Positions 16,106 through 25,711 of a stretch of DNA of 64,000 bases are shown here, piece by piece. The stretch spans positions 1,860,001 to 1,924,000 of the forward strand of contig NZ_JANBBE010000001.1 in the NCBI RefSeq assembly GCF_024648825.1, read 5' to 3'. This stretch comes from Lentzea californiensis (GTDB lineage: Bacteria; Actinomycetota; Actinomycetes; Mycobacteriales; Pseudonocardiaceae). The notes beneath the pieces are model-generated. The model saw nothing but the letters and a program-made list of their open reading frames with translations, was not told the origin of the DNA and made no database searches. Positions within the stretch are counted from its first letter, which is position 1. Each line of letters starts with the position of its first letter. The position numbers and the translations under genes were made by a program.

Positions 16106-18001
16106 GTGCCCACGGCCACCGCGTCTGTCCTTCAGACGCGAACTGACCTGCGAAATGTCGCGATCGTCGCGCACGTCGACCACGGTAAGACCACCTTGGT
16201 CGATGCAATGTTGCGCCAGTCTGGCGCCTTCTCCGCGCGTGCCGAGCTCGTCGACCGGGTCATGGACTCGGGCGAGCTCGAGCGGGAGAAGGGCATCACG
16301 ATCCTCGCCAAGAACACGGCTGTGCGCAGGCACACGCCGGACGGCGACGTGATCATCAACGTGGTCGACACCCCCGGCCACGCCGACTTCGGCGGCGAGG
16401 TCGAGCGTGCGCTGTCGATGGTCGACGGCGTCGTCCTGCTGGTCGACGCGTCCGAGGGCCCGCTGCCCCAGACGCGCTTCGTGCTGCGCAAGACGCTCGC
16501 GGCCGGCCTGCCGGTGATCCTGCTGGTCAACAAGGTCGACCGCCCCGACGCCCGGATCTCCGAGGTCGTCGAGGAAGCCCACGACCTGCTGCTCGACCTC
16601 GCGACCGAGGTGGGCGCCGACGAGTCCGTGCTGGACCTGCCGGTCGTCTTCGCCTCGGCACGCGCCGGTCGCGCGTCGCTGAACCAGCCCGAGGACGGCG
16701 GCCAGCCGGACGAGGAGAACCTGGACGTCCTGTTCCAGGTGCTGCTCGACCACATCCCCGCTCCCCACGTCGACGTCGACGGCCCGCTGCAGGCGCTCGT
16801 CACGAACCTCGACGCCTCGACGTTCCTCGGCCGTATCGCGCTGTGCCGCATCCACCGGGGCACGATGCGCAAGGGCGAGACCGTCGCCTGGTGCCGTGAG
16901 GACGGCGAGCCGGTCAAGGTCCGCATCACCGAGCTCCTCATCGCCGAGGCGCTGGACCGCGTCCCGGCCGAGTTCGCTCGTGCGGGTGACCTGGTCGCCA
17001 TCGCCGGCATCTCGGACATCACCATCGGTGACACGCTGGCCGACGCCGAGACCCCCGAGGCGCTGCCCCGGATCACGGTCGACCAGCCGGCCATCTCGAT
17101 GACCGTCGGTGTGAACACCTCGCCCCTGGCGGGTCGCAACGGCGGCACCAAGCTCACGGCTCGCGTGCTCAAGGCGCGTCTCGACGCCGAGCTCGTCGGC
17201 AACGTGTCCGTGAAGGTGCTCCCGACCGAGCGCCCGGACACCTGGGAGGTGCAGGGCCGCGGTGAGCTGGCGCTGGCCATCCTCGTCGAGCAGATGCGCC
17301 GCGAGGGCTTCGAGCTGACCGTGGGCAAGCCCCAGGTCGTCACGCACACCGTCGACGGCAAGGTCCACGAGCCGTTCGAGCGCCTGTCCGTCGACTGCCC
17401 CGAGGAGCACCTCGGCGCCGTCACGCAGCTGCTGGCGAACCGCAAGGGCCGCATGGAGAACATGTCGGGCCACGGCACCGGCCGCATCAAGCTCGACTAC
17501 GTGGTCCCGTCGCGAGGCCTCATCGGCTTCCGCACGGAGTTCCTCACCGAGACCCGCGGCACCGGCATCGCCAACGCCGTCTCCGAGGGCTACGCCCCGT
17601 GGGCGGGCGAGATCCGCACCCGCCACAACGGCTCCCTGGTCGCCGACCGCACCGGCTCCATCACCGCCTACGCGATGATCCAGCTGGCCGACCGCGGCAC
17701 GTTCTTCGTGGAGCCGGGCGCCGACGCCTACGAGGGCATGGTCGTGGGCGAGAACCCGCGCGCCGAGGACCTCGACGTCAACATCACCCGCGAGAAGAAG
17801 CTCACGAACATGCGCTCCTCCACGGCAGACGTGATGGAGACCCTGGCCCGCCCCCGCAAGCTCTCGCTGGAGGAAGCGCTGGAGTTCTGCGCCTCCGACG
17901 AGTGCGTGGAGGTGGCCCCGGAGGTCATCCGCGTCCGCAAGGTGACCCTGGACGCGAACCTGCGAGGCCGCGAGCGCTCGCGCCTCAAGGCACGCGGCTG
18001 A
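16106..18001 (+). CDS. typA: translational GTPase TypA/BipA
   Basis: The 631-residue GTPase has G1 AHVDHGKTT, switch region EREKGITILAKN, G3 DTPGHADFGGEV and G4 NKVDRPDA. EF-G-like domains III and V follow, and the TypA-specific C-terminal domain (RGLIGFRTEFLTETRGTG). TypA binds the 70S ribosome and helps assembly or translation under stress. Length is normal for the family. GTG at 16106 starts VPTATASVLQTRTDLRNVAI. It opens the segment that is co-linear with the mycobacterial typA-lpqW region and is closed by a hairpin at 18026-18058. Confidence 0.97.
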   Translation: MPTATASVLQTRTDLRNVAIVAHVDHGKTTLVDAMLRQSGAFSARAELVDRVMDSGELEREKGITILAKNTAVRRHTPDGDVIINVVDTPGHADFGGEVERALSMVDGVVLLVDASEGPLPQTRFVLRKTLAAGLPVILLVNKVDRPDARISEVVEEAHDLLLDLATEVGADESVLDLPVVFASARAGRASLNQPEDGGQPDEENLDVLFQVLLDHIPAPHVDVDGPLQALVTNLDASTFLGRIALCRIHRGTMRKGETVAWCREDGEPVKVRITELLIAEALDRVPAEFARAGDLVAIAGISDITIGDTLADAETPEALPRITVDQPAISMTVGVNTSPLAGRNGGTKLTARVLKARLDAELVGNVSVKVLPTERPDTWEVQGRGELALAILVEQMRREGFELTVGKPQVVTHTVDGKVHEPFERLSVDCPEEHLGAVTQLLANRKGRMENMSGHGTGRIKLDYVVPSRGLIGFRTEFLTETRGTGIANAVSEGYAPWAGEIRTRHNGSLVADRTGSITAYAMIQLADRGTFFVEPGADAYEGMVVGENPRAEDLDVNITREKKLTNMRSSTADVMETLARPRKLSLEEALEFCASDECVEVAPEVIRVRKVTLDANLRGRERSRLKARG

Positions 18002-18025
18002 CCCCAGCGCGCACGCACGCCTGAC

Positions 18026-18058
18026 AAGGGCGGCCAGGCCACCGGCCCGGCCGCCCTT
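18026..18058 (+). terminator. typA terminator hairpin
   Basis: The inverted repeat AAGGGCGGCC...GGCCGCCCTT with a 13-base loop begins 25 bases after the typA stop. It is a GC-rich stem without a long T run, as usual in actinomycetes. Confidence 0.75.
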
Positions 18059-18341
18059 CGTCGTGTCCGGGGCCCGTCAAGGGGCCGAACGAGGCGCCCT
18101 GGAGAACGGAAATGGCCGATGGCAGGGTGGGATTGGTGCCGACCAGAAGAGCGCCAGAGGCGAGGCCCAGGCGAGACGCGGCGGGACTCAAGCCGCGCAG
18201 CAAGCGCAAGGCGACCTGAGCGCACTGGTGACCACCCCGCTGGAACGCGACACACCAACGCAATCCGACCCGCACGGTGCCAGGCCCGCCCGAGGCCCAG
18301 GCCTAGTGTCCTGCGCCGGAATTTCGTCATCAAAGTATGAA

Positions 18342-18398
18342 GGTTGATGAGGGGAGCTTTCATCAACCTCAGGTTTGGGAAAGCTCCCCTCATCAACG
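18342..18398. repeat. family I palindromic element, copy 2 (imperfect)
   Basis: The outer arms match the other copies (GTTGATGAGGGGAGCTTTC pairs perfectly). The inner four positions are CATC on the left against CCCA expected from the right arm, so the hairpin has an internal bulge. It is the most degraded of the four copies. Confidence 0.88.
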
Positions 18399-18427
18399 TC
18401 GCGGGGCCTCAGCCACGCCGTCATCAA

Positions 18428-18482
18428 CCGCACGCGGGGCGCTTTCGTGCGCGTGGAGAGTACGAAAGCGCCCCGCGTGCGG
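18428..18482. repeat. family II palindromic element, copy 1
   Basis: Perfect 21-bp arms (18428-18448 and 18462-18482) surround a 13-base loop. The outer arm is CCGCACGCGGGG, the inner core GCGCTTTCGT. A second copy with compensatory changes is at 63437-63491. The element lies 29 bases after family I copy 2, the only tandem pair of such hairpins in the window. Confidence 0.88.
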
Positions 18483-18789
18483 CACGAACGGCAGGGACTT
18501 CAGCGGCGGACTTCCGGCGCGGGACACTGGCCCGGCGCCACTCAGGCCCAGTCTGGCGCGAAGCCCAGGCCTGGCCCGGCGCCACCTAGGCCAACCAGCC
18601 CGGCACCGCCACCCAGCACCAACCGAACCCAGCACCACCAGCCAAACCCCCGAACCGCACGACCAGGTGAGCCGTACTACTAACCGAACGAGCAACCCGT
18701 CCCGACCACCACACGTCCCTCAAGTGGCGCGGGTGACAAAACCTGGGTTGCCCGAACGCCACCACCAACCTTCTGGCAATGTGAGGACC

Positions 18790-20451
18790 ATGAGGCGACT
18801 CGGGGGAGTGCTTGCTGCTGCCGTCCTGTGCGGCACAGCTGCGGCGTGCACCAACGCGCCGCCTCCGCCCCTGGTCCCGAAGTCCGAGGCGCCTGTCATC
18901 ACCACCACGGGGCCCAAGGTCACGGAGGTCGTGGTGGGTGTGGACGACGTGGCCGGCGGTTACAACCCGCACGCCCTCGCCGCGCAGAGTCCGATCACGA
19001 CGGCGTTGAGTTCGTTGTTGCTGCCCAGTCCGTTCAGGCCGGGCAACGACGGCGCTCCGCAGCTCGACCGGAACCTGATGGTGAGTGCCAAGGTCACCAA
19101 GGCCGAGCCGTTCACGGTCACCTACACGATTCGCAAGGACGCCAGCTGGTCGGACAGCGCTCCGATCGCCGCCGAGGACTTCTACTACCTGTGGCAGCGT
19201 ATGCGCGCCGAACCCGGTGTTGTGGATCCGGCGGGTTACCGCCTTGTCAACAACGTCAGCTCCCGTGAGGGCGGCAAGGTCGTCGAGGTCGTCTTCGGCA
19301 AGCCGTTCCCGGGGTGGCGGAGCCTCTTCTCGAACCTGTTGCCCGCGCACCTGCTCAAGGACGCGCCCGGTACGTGGTCGAACGTGCTCGCCACCGGGTT
19401 TCCGGCCACGGCGGGGCCTTTCCAGGTGCGCAGCCTCGACGAGCCGCGTGGCGAGGTCGTGCTCGAACGCAGCGATCGGTACTGGGAGACGCCGACGACG
19501 CTCGACCGGGTCGTCATCCGCAGGGCCACGCACAGCGCGATGGCCGAGTCACTGTCCAAAGGCGACAACCAGGCCGCGCTCCTTCGTGCGGACGCCGCGG
19601 ACGTGAACCTGCTCAAGGGGATCGAGAAGCTCACGACGAAGCCGGTGCCGCGCAACGAGGTCGTGCAGGTGCTGCTGCGGCCGGTGAATGAGCGGCTGGC
19701 GGACGTCAAGACGCGCAAGGCGGTCGTGGCCGCGCTCGACCGCGAGGCGCTCATCGCCTCCGGGACGCAGAGCGGGCCCAGTGCCTCGTTCCGGGCCGAC
19801 TCGTACGTGGTGCCTCCCAGCCGTGCCGGGTACGTGAAGACGATCAACGGGAACACGCTCGACGCGGCGGCGAGCGAGCAGTTGCTGACCGAGGCCGGTT
19901 ACTCGAAGGCCGGCGCCGAGTGGCAGAAGGAGGGCAAGGCGCTCAAGCTCCGCATCGCCGCGCCCGAGAAGTCCGAGCCGTACGTCTCCATCGCGAACCG
20001 GATCAAGGTCCAGCTGAAGGAACGCGGGATCGACTCCGAGGTCGTCACGCCGAGTGCCGAGGACCTCTTCAGCACGCAGCTCACCGAGAAGGACGTCGAC
20101 ATCGCTGTCGTGCCGCGGGTCGACGCGGGGGACACGGCGGCGGCGCTCGCGAGTGAGTTCGGGTGTGCCGGGAACGCTCCGGACGGGGCGACGCCCAGCC
20201 CGCAGAACGCCGCCGGCTTCTGCGACCCGGCGATCCAGGCGGACGTCGAGGCCGCCCTCAACGGCAAGGTCCTCGTGTCCGACGTGCTGGCGAGGGTCGA
20301 GCCGTTGATCGCCGCCCAGGCGGTCTCGGTGCCGTTGTTCCAGGTAGTCGACCTACTTGGTGTTCTTCCCACGGTTTCGGGCGTCGACGCCGGGGCACCC
20401 CTGGCGGGCGTGCTCAGCGGTGCACCCGAATGGCGGCGCCTCGACAAGTAG
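18790..20451 (+). CDS. lpqW: LpqW-like lipoprotein (SBP_bac_5 fold), probable regulator of lipoglycan synthesis
   Basis: The 553-residue protein has a lipoprotein signal (MRRLGGVLAAAVLCGTAAAC, acylated Cys20) and a peptide-binding-protein fold (YTIRKDASWSDSAPIAAEDF, typical of SBP family 5). Its position directly after typA is that of mycobacterial LpqW, which uses this fold to tune PIM/lipoglycan synthesis rather than import. That role is carried over by synteny only. A dpp-type importer with its own binding protein follows, so a transport role cannot be excluded. The ATG at 18790 is preferred; GTG at 18781 is in frame. Codon use matches the neighbours. Confidence 0.72.
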   Translation: MRRLGGVLAAAVLCGTAAACTNAPPPPLVPKSEAPVITTTGPKVTEVVVGVDDVAGGYNPHALAAQSPITTALSSLLLPSPFRPGNDGAPQLDRNLMVSAKVTKAEPFTVTYTIRKDASWSDSAPIAAEDFYYLWQRMRAEPGVVDPAGYRLVNNVSSREGGKVVEVVFGKPFPGWRSLFSNLLPAHLLKDAPGTWSNVLATGFPATAGPFQVRSLDEPRGEVVLERSDRYWETPTTLDRVVIRRATHSAMAESLSKGDNQAALLRADAADVNLLKGIEKLTTKPVPRNEVVQVLLRPVNERLADVKTRKAVVAALDREALIASGTQSGPSASFRADSYVVPPSRAGYVKTINGNTLDAAASEQLLTEAGYSKAGAEWQKEGKALKLRIAAPEKSEPYVSIANRIKVQLKERGIDSEVVTPSAEDLFSTQLTEKDVDIAVVPRVDAGDTAAALASEFGCAGNAPDGATPSPQNAAGFCDPAIQADVEAALNGKVLVSDVLARVEPLIAAQAVSVPLFQVVDLLGVLPTVSGVDAGAPLAGVLSGAPEWRRLDK

Positions 20452-20752
20452 TCGAGGGGTCGAAATCGCGTTGCGCGCGCACTTTTCGCGTTGCTACGTT
20501 CGGCCGTTCTCGTTGACAGAATTCCGTGTGCCCGGTCAACGAACGCATTCGCCCGGTAATCGGGCCATTGCGGCCTGCTACAACCTGTTTCCATTGGGTC
20601 ACGATCCCCCTCCCAGGTAGTGACCGCCGCCTCAACGGGTTCTTACCGTGCTGCCCACGATGTGCCGGTTCGGGGCGCGTATGGCACATCACGGTTATGG
20701 GCGTGCTGGCCGACCAGGCCACAGCCGCCCAGTGCTAGGAGGGCACGTGTCG
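20452..20752 (+). other. intergenic region upstream of dppA-like gene
   Basis: No gene is visible. It contains a TTGACA at 20513-20518 without a convincing -10 and a short hairpin GCCCG-GTAAT-CGGGC near 20550. AGGAGG at 20737-20742 serves the following gene. Confidence 0.4.
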
Positions 20753-22534
20753 ATGAGGAGAACCAAAGCACTTCCGGCGATCGCGCTGGTCGCCAGCGCG
20801 TCTCTCGTGCTGGGTGCCTGCGGTGGTGGCGGTGGTGGGAGCACCGACGCGAACGGTGGCGACGCCACCGTGGCGGAGATGGCTGTCGCACGCGGCGAGT
20901 CCGCGGACGGCTACACCGCGCCGGAGACGAAGCAGAGCGACCAGATCGTGGTGTCGACGGACAAGGCGTTCACCGCGTACAACAACGCGACCGAGGACGC
21001 CAACCAGTCCTACAACACGTTCGCCCTGGTTCTCACGCAGCCGGGTGCGCACATCCTGAACGGCAACAACAAGTACAGCGTCAACAAGGACGTGATGGAG
21101 AGCGTCGAGGTCACCTCGAAGTCTCCGCAGGTCGTGACGTGGAAGCTGAAGAAGGGCGTCAGCTGGTCCGACGGCGAGGCCTGGGACTGCGACGACTTCT
21201 ACATGGCGTGGTTCACCCAGAGCAACTCGTCCAAGAAGGCCGACGGCAGCAAGTACTTCAAGCCGGCCGGCAGCACCGGGTACGACCTGATGACCGGTGA
21301 GTGCAAGGACGACCAGACGTTCGTCGGCTCGTTCGCCGACCCGTACCCGGACTTCATCGGCCTGTTCAACAACGACGTTCTCCCCGCGCACATCCTGGAG
21401 AAGAACGCCGGCATCGCCGACATCACCAAGCTGAACAAGGACAGCGCGGCCGCTGACATCCAGAAGGCCGCCGACTTCTGGAACGAGAAGTGGAACGGCT
21501 TCACCGCGGCGCTCATGCCGGGTGCGGGCCCCTACGTCCTGTCGGCCTTCGAGCCGAACCAGTCGGTGACGCTGGAGCGCAACCCCAAGTGGGTCGGCAA
21601 GCCCGGTGGCCCGTCCAAGATCGTCCTCAAGGCGGTTTCGGACCCCGTCGCGCAGGCGCAGGCGCTGGAGAACGGCGAGGTCGCCGTCAACTCCATGGCC
21701 CAGCCGGACGCGAACGCGGCGACGAAGCTGAAGGGCCTCAGCGCCCAGGGCATCACGTTCGGCGCGGGCCCCGGCCTGTCGTTCGAGCACTTCGACATCC
21801 AGATGAAGAACCCGGTTCTCTCGAAGGAAGAGATCCGCAAGGCGTTCTTCATGTGCGTCAAGCGCCAGGACATCATCGACAAGCTGATCTCCGAGGTGCA
21901 GGCCGACGCGAAGCCGCTGGGCAGCCTGATCTTCTTCCCGAAGGACGAGGGCTACAAGGACCTCTACGCCGAGAAGGCCAAGGGCGACCCGGCCGCGGCG
22001 AAGAAGATCCTCAGTGACGCGGGCTGGACGCAGGGTGCGGACGGCGTGTTCGCGAAGGACGGCGTGCGTGCCTCCTTCCGGATCAGCCACACCGACATCC
22101 CGCGGCGCAAGCAGACCGTCGAGCTGGTCCAGGGCCAGTGCAAGGAAGCCGGTATCGAGATCAAGGACGACACCGACCCCAACTTCCTCGACGAGCGCGT
22201 GAGCCAGGGCGACTACGACGTCGCGCTGTTCGCGTGGTCCGGTGGCCCGGTCAAGAGCGACAAGAAGTCGATCTACGAGACGGGCGGTGGCCAGAACTGG
22301 CAGAACCTGACCGTCCCGGCCGCGGACGAGGCCCTCAAGTCGGCCGTGTCCCAGACGTCGATCGCGGACTCGCTCAAGTACTTCCAGAAGGCGGACGAGG
22401 AGATCTCGAACGCCTACGCTTCGCTCCCGCTCTTCCAGATGCCGAACATGTGGGCCTTCAAGGGGCTCGACCGCGTGTACTTCCAGAGCTACTACGGCGC
22501 GCTTTGGAACGCCAACGAGTGGCAGACCAAGTAA
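20753..22534 (+). CDS. peptide ABC transporter substrate-binding lipoprotein
   Basis: The protein of about 593 residues has a lipobox LGAC (Cys23) followed by a Gly-rich linker and an SBP family 5 domain (TWKLKKGVSWSDGEAWDCDDF, then AALMPGAGPYVLSAFEPNQS). It captures oligopeptides or a similar ligand for the DppBCDF-type transporter encoded downstream. ATG at 20753 stands 10 bases after AGGAGG; GTG at 20747 is an in-frame alternative only 4 bases away. A strong hairpin after the stop separates it from the permease genes, a common way to make more binding protein than channel. Confidence 0.9.
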   Translation: MRRTKALPAIALVASASLVLGACGGGGGGSTDANGGDATVAEMAVARGESADGYTAPETKQSDQIVVSTDKAFTAYNNATEDANQSYNTFALVLTQPGAHILNGNNKYSVNKDVMESVEVTSKSPQVVTWKLKKGVSWSDGEAWDCDDFYMAWFTQSNSSKKADGSKYFKPAGSTGYDLMTGECKDDQTFVGSFADPYPDFIGLFNNDVLPAHILEKNAGIADITKLNKDSAAADIQKAADFWNEKWNGFTAALMPGAGPYVLSAFEPNQSVTLERNPKWVGKPGGPSKIVLKAVSDPVAQAQALENGEVAVNSMAQPDANAATKLKGLSAQGITFGAGPGLSFEHFDIQMKNPVLSKEEIRKAFFMCVKRQDIIDKLISEVQADAKPLGSLIFFPKDEGYKDLYAEKAKGDPAAAKKILSDAGWTQGADGVFAKDGVRASFRISHTDIPRRKQTVELVQGQCKEAGIEIKDDTDPNFLDERVSQGDYDVALFAWSGGPVKSDKKSIYETGGGQNWQNLTVPAADEALKSAVSQTSIADSLKYFQKADEEISNAYASLPLFQMPNMWAFKGLDRVYFQSYYGALWNANEWQTK

Positions 22535-22565
22535 ATCGTCTTAGCTGAAGTGCGCTACGCCTGAC

Positions 22566-22600
22566 CGGGCGGGGCCGGACCACGAGTCCGGCCCCGCCCG
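22566..22600 (+). terminator. intercistronic hairpin between binding protein and permease genes
   Basis: A perfect 15-bp GC stem (CGGGCGGGGCCGGAC and its complement) has a 5-base loop and no T run. It lies 31 bases after the binding-protein stop and 27 bases before dppB. It probably causes partial termination or protects the upstream mRNA. Confidence 0.8.
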
Positions 22601-22627
22601 AGCCGGGTTGCCCCCTAGGAGCTCGCC

Positions 22628-23626
22628 GTGATCCGCTACATCATCCGACGGCTGCTGATCTCCATACCCATCCTGCTGATCGGCAGCTTCGCCTGTTACG
22701 TCCTCGTCGCCACCGCCGGAAACCCCTTGGCGGAAATGCGATTCCGGCCCGGCGTCACCGAAGCCGACCTCAAAGCGGCCGAGGCGGCTCTCGGCTTGGA
22801 CAAGCCGGTCTTCATCCGCTACTGGAACTGGCTCGCCGACTTCCTGTCCGGCGACTGGGGTCAGAGCATCGCCCTCGGTCAGGCCAAGACCGCTGTCTTC
22901 CCGGCCGTCACCGACGCGCTGTGGACCACCGGACGCCTCGTCATCGGCGCCGAGCTCCTCGCCCTCACACTGGGTGTCTCGGTCGGCGTGCTCGCCGCCG
23001 TGCGCCAGTACTCGATCTTCGACTACCTCGCCACCAGCACCGCGTTCCTCATGTTCTCGATGCCGATCTTCTGCGTCGCGGTCATCGTGAAGAACTACGG
23101 CATCCAGTTCAACAACGTCCTGGAGTCGATGGGGCTGGACCGCTGGCTCACCACCGCCGGCCCCCGGCCGGGTGGCTTCACGGGCAGCTTCGGTGAGGTG
23201 ATCTTCAAGTACACCGGCACGTTCCTGCTGCCGACGGTCGCGCTGATGCTGATCAGCTTCGCCGCCTACAGCCGGTTCGAACGGGCCTCCATGCTGGAGA
23301 TCCTGCACTCGGACTTCGTGCGCACCGCGCGGGCGAAGGGCATCTCGCAGAGCCGCGTGATCTTCAGGCACGCGTTCCGCAACGCGCTCATCCCGGTGTC
23401 CACGCTGTTCTCGCTGAACTTCGGTGCCGTGCTGTCCGGCGCGATCATCACCGAGACCGTGTTCGGCTGGGCCGGCATGGGCACGCTGCTGGTCAACTCC
23501 GTGCGGCAGTTCGACCCGCCGATGCTGATGGGCTGGCTCGCCGTCACGGCGACCCTGATCGTGCTGTTCAACCTGATCGCCGACGTCGTGTACGGCATCC
23601 TCGACCCTAGGATTCGCCTTGGCTAA
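22628..23626 (+). CDS. peptide ABC transporter permease (DppB-type)
   Basis: The 332-residue DppB/OppB-type permease has an N-terminal helix MIRYIIRRLLISIPILLIGS, six hydrophobic segments, and the cytoplasmic EAA loop RTARAKGISQSRVIFRHAFRN. It forms half of the channel with the next gene. GTG at 22628 follows a GGAGCTC ribosome-binding region. Its 3' end overlaps dppC by 8 bases, showing translational coupling. Confidence 0.92.
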   Translation: MIRYIIRRLLISIPILLIGSFACYVLVATAGNPLAEMRFRPGVTEADLKAAEAALGLDKPVFIRYWNWLADFLSGDWGQSIALGQAKTAVFPAVTDALWTTGRLVIGAELLALTLGVSVGVLAAVRQYSIFDYLATSTAFLMFSMPIFCVAVIVKNYGIQFNNVLESMGLDRWLTTAGPRPGGFTGSFGEVIFKYTGTFLLPTVALMLISFAAYSRFERASMLEILHSDFVRTARAKGISQSRVIFRHAFRNALIPVSTLFSLNFGAVLSGAIITETVFGWAGMGTLLVNSVRQFDPPMLMGWLAVTATLIVLFNLIADVVYGILDPRIRLG

Positions 23627-24551
23627 CATCAACTTGGCGTCCGAGGGCGGCGTGGTGAACAGCGCTCCCGAGTCCAGTTCCCACGAGTTCGACGCCACCA
23701 AGACCCGCACGCAGGGCCAGCTCGTGATGCGGCGCTTCCTGCGCCACCGGCTCGCGATGGTGAGCCTCGGCGTCTTCGCCTTCCTCGTGCTGTTCGCGTT
23801 CGTCGGTCCCTTCATCTGGACCTTCGACTACGAGGACGTGACCAGCAAGTCCTACCAGCCGATGAGCGGCACCCACCCGCTCGGCACCACCCAGGTCGGC
23901 AAGGACATGCTCGCGCTGCTCATGCGCGGCACGGCCTACTCGCTGCAGATCGCGTTGATCGTGGCCGCGCTGGCGACCGCGATCGGCGTGACCTTCGGTG
24001 CCCTGGCGGGATATCTGCGCGGCTTCATCGACACGGTGCTGATGCGCCTCGTCGACCTGCTGCTGATCATCCCGCAGATCGCGGTCGCCGCGATCGTCGT
24101 CAAGGGCTTCTCCGGCAGCTGGTACGTCGTCGCGCTGGTGCTGGCCGCGTTCGCGTGGATGTCGATCGCCCGCATCACCCGCGGTGAGACGCTTTCGCTG
24201 GCACAGCGGGAGTTCGTCGAGGCGGCACGGGCGTGCGGCGCCTCGACGCCACGCATCATCTTCAAGCACCTCGTGCCGAACATGATCGGCAGCATCACGG
24301 TGAACGCCACGCTGGCGATCGCCGCCGCGGTGCTGACCGAGGCCGCGCTGTCGTTCCTGGGCCTGGGCGTCCAGCCCCCGGACACCTCGCTCGGCGTCAT
24401 CGTGCTCGAGAACTACGGGCAGTTCATGAACCGCCCGTGGCTGTTCTGGGGTCCGTTCATCGTGCTCGTGTCGCTCTCCCTGGCCGTCAACTTCATCGGT
24501 GACGGCCTGCGCGACGCGTTCGACCCGAGGCAGACGAAGGTGCGTGCCTGA
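23619..24551 (+). CDS. peptide ABC transporter permease (DppC-type)
   Basis: The 310-residue DppC/OppC-type permease has a cytoplasmic N-terminal arm, RHRLAMVSLGVFAFLVLF as first helix, HPLGTTQVGKDMLALLMRG (the OppC N-terminal signature), and the EAA loop EAARACGASTPRIIFKHLVPN. The start is TTG at 23619, overlapping dppB; GTG codons near 23652 are alternatives that would shorten the arm by about 11 residues. It pairs with DppB and the two ATPases that follow. Confidence 0.9.
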   Translation: MANINLASEGGVVNSAPESSSHEFDATKTRTQGQLVMRRFLRHRLAMVSLGVFAFLVLFAFVGPFIWTFDYEDVTSKSYQPMSGTHPLGTTQVGKDMLALLMRGTAYSLQIALIVAALATAIGVTFGALAGYLRGFIDTVLMRLVDLLLIIPQIAVAAIVVKGFSGSWYVVALVLAAFAWMSIARITRGETLSLAQREFVEAARACGASTPRIIFKHLVPNMIGSITVNATLAIAAAVLTEAALSFLGLGVQPPDTSLGVIVLENYGQFMNRPWLFWGPFIVLVSLSLAVNFIGDGLRDAFDPRQTKVRA

Positions 24552-25711
24552 TGAGTGTTCCCGAACTGACGGAGGACTTCCTGCCCTCCGGCACCACCGC
24601 GCCGCTGCTCTCGGTCAAGGACCTGTCGGTCACCTTCCCGACCGACGACGGCGACGTCCGCGCCGTGCGCAACGTCTCGTTCGACCTCAACCCCGGCGAC
24701 GTGCTGGGCATCGTCGGCGAGTCGGGCTCCGGCAAGTCCGTGTCCTCCATGGCGATCATGGGCCTGCTGCCCAAGAACGCGGTCATCGAAGGCTCGATCC
24801 GCTACCGCGGCGAGGAGCTGAACGGTCGCACCTACAAGCAGATGCAACCGTTCCGCAGCAAGCACATCTCGATGATCTTCCAGGACCCGATGACGTCGCT
24901 GAACCCCGTCTACACCGTCGGGTGGCAGCTCGCCGAGACCTACCGCGCGCACCACGACGTCTCCAAGAAGGCGGCGTGGGCCAAGGCGGTCGAGGCACTG
25001 GAACTGGTCGGCATCCCGCAGCCGGACAAACGCGCGGCGCAGTACCCGCACGAGTTCTCCGGCGGCATGCGGCAGCGCGTGGTCATCGCGATGGCGATCA
25101 TCAACGACCCCAGCGTGATCATCGCCGACGAGCCGACCACCGCGCTCGACGTGACGGTGCAGGCGCAGATCCTCGACACCATGCTGCGCCTGCAGGCCGA
25201 GACCGACGCGGCGATCGTCATGATCACGCACGACCTCGGCGTGGTCGCGGGCATGGTCAACCGCGTGCAGGTGATGTACGGCGGCACCGTGGTCGAGTCC
25301 GGCCCGGTCGACGACGTCTTCGAACGCCCGCGGATGCCCTACACGGTGGGGCTTCTGGGGTCGGTCCCGAACCCGGCCACCCTGGGCAAGCGGCTCACCC
25401 CGATCAAGGGCGCGCCGCCCTCGCTGGTGAACCTGCCGACCGGCTGCTCGTTCTCGCCACGCTGCCCGCTCGTCACCGACGTGTGCCACGAGTGGGAACC
25501 GCTGCTGGAGGAGGCCGGCGCCGCGAACCACACGACGCGGTGCCACCGCTGGGAGCACCTGGCGACGATCGAGACGCCGCAGAAGCTGTTCCTGCACGAC
25601 GAGATCGGCACGGTGGAGAACCCGGCCGCGTTCGCCGCGGCCAACCCCGACGAGTCGCTCGAAGTGACCGCCGTGCACGGGTCTTTGCTCACGGATGAGG
25701 AGGCGAAGTGA
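24551..25711 (+). CDS. peptide ABC transporter ATP-binding protein (DppD-type)
   Basis: The 386-residue ATPase has Walker [11 protein letters not shown]-loop [12 protein letters not shown], signature EFSGGMRQR, Walker [13 protein letters not shown] and a switch His in ITHDLG. The C-terminal oligopeptide-type extension has Cys-rich [16 protein letters not shown], which in DppD/OppD binds an Fe-S cluster or metal. An unusual C-terminal tail of about 50 residues follows. The ATG overlaps dppC by one base. It powers import together with the DppF-type subunit. Confidence 0.94.
   Translation: MSVPELTEDFLPSGTTAPLLSVKDLSVTFPTDDGDVRAVRNVSFDLNPGDVLGIVGESGSGKSVSSMAIMGLLPKNAVIEGSIRYRGEELNGRTYKQMQPFRSKHISMIFQDPMTSLNPVYTVGWQLAETYRAHHDVSKKAAWAKAVEALELVGIPQPDKRAAQYPHEFSGGMRQRVVIAMAIINDPSVIIADEPTTALDVTVQAQILDTMLRLQAETDAAIVMITHDLGVVAGMVNRVQVMYGGTVVESGPVDDVFERPRMPYTVGLLGSVPNPATLGKRLTPIKGAPPSLVNLPTGCSFSPRCPLVTDVCHEWEPLLEEAGAANHTTRCHRWEHLATIETPQKLFLHDEIGTVENPAAFAAANPDESLEVTAVHGSLLTDEEAK

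Larger units (their letters stand above)
18059..18789 (+). other. long non-coding interval with two palindromes
   Basis: No gene can be supported here. It holds a family I palindrome (18342-18398), a family II palindrome (18428-18482), and a short direct repeat (CTGGCCCGGCGCCAC at about 18527 and 18573). The remainder is proline/alanine-rich in translation with no ribosome-binding sites. It includes the 5' region of the lpqW-like gene. Confidence 0.6.

Noticed and set aside
18526..18595. Direct repeat CTGGCCCGGCGCCAC(T/C) in two copies 46 bp apart
   Set aside because: Only two imperfect copies in GC-rich non-coding sequence; no array, hence not CRISPR or an iteron.
20513..20540. TTGACA-based promoter before the dppA-like gene
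   Set aside because: No acceptable -10 at 16-18 bp; not listed as a promoter.
20735..22090. 451-codon minus-strand frame opposite the peptide-binding protein
   Set aside because: The translation is Val/Arg/Leu-rich without domain pattern, and the plus strand has a lipobox and SBP motifs; it is a mirror of codon bias.
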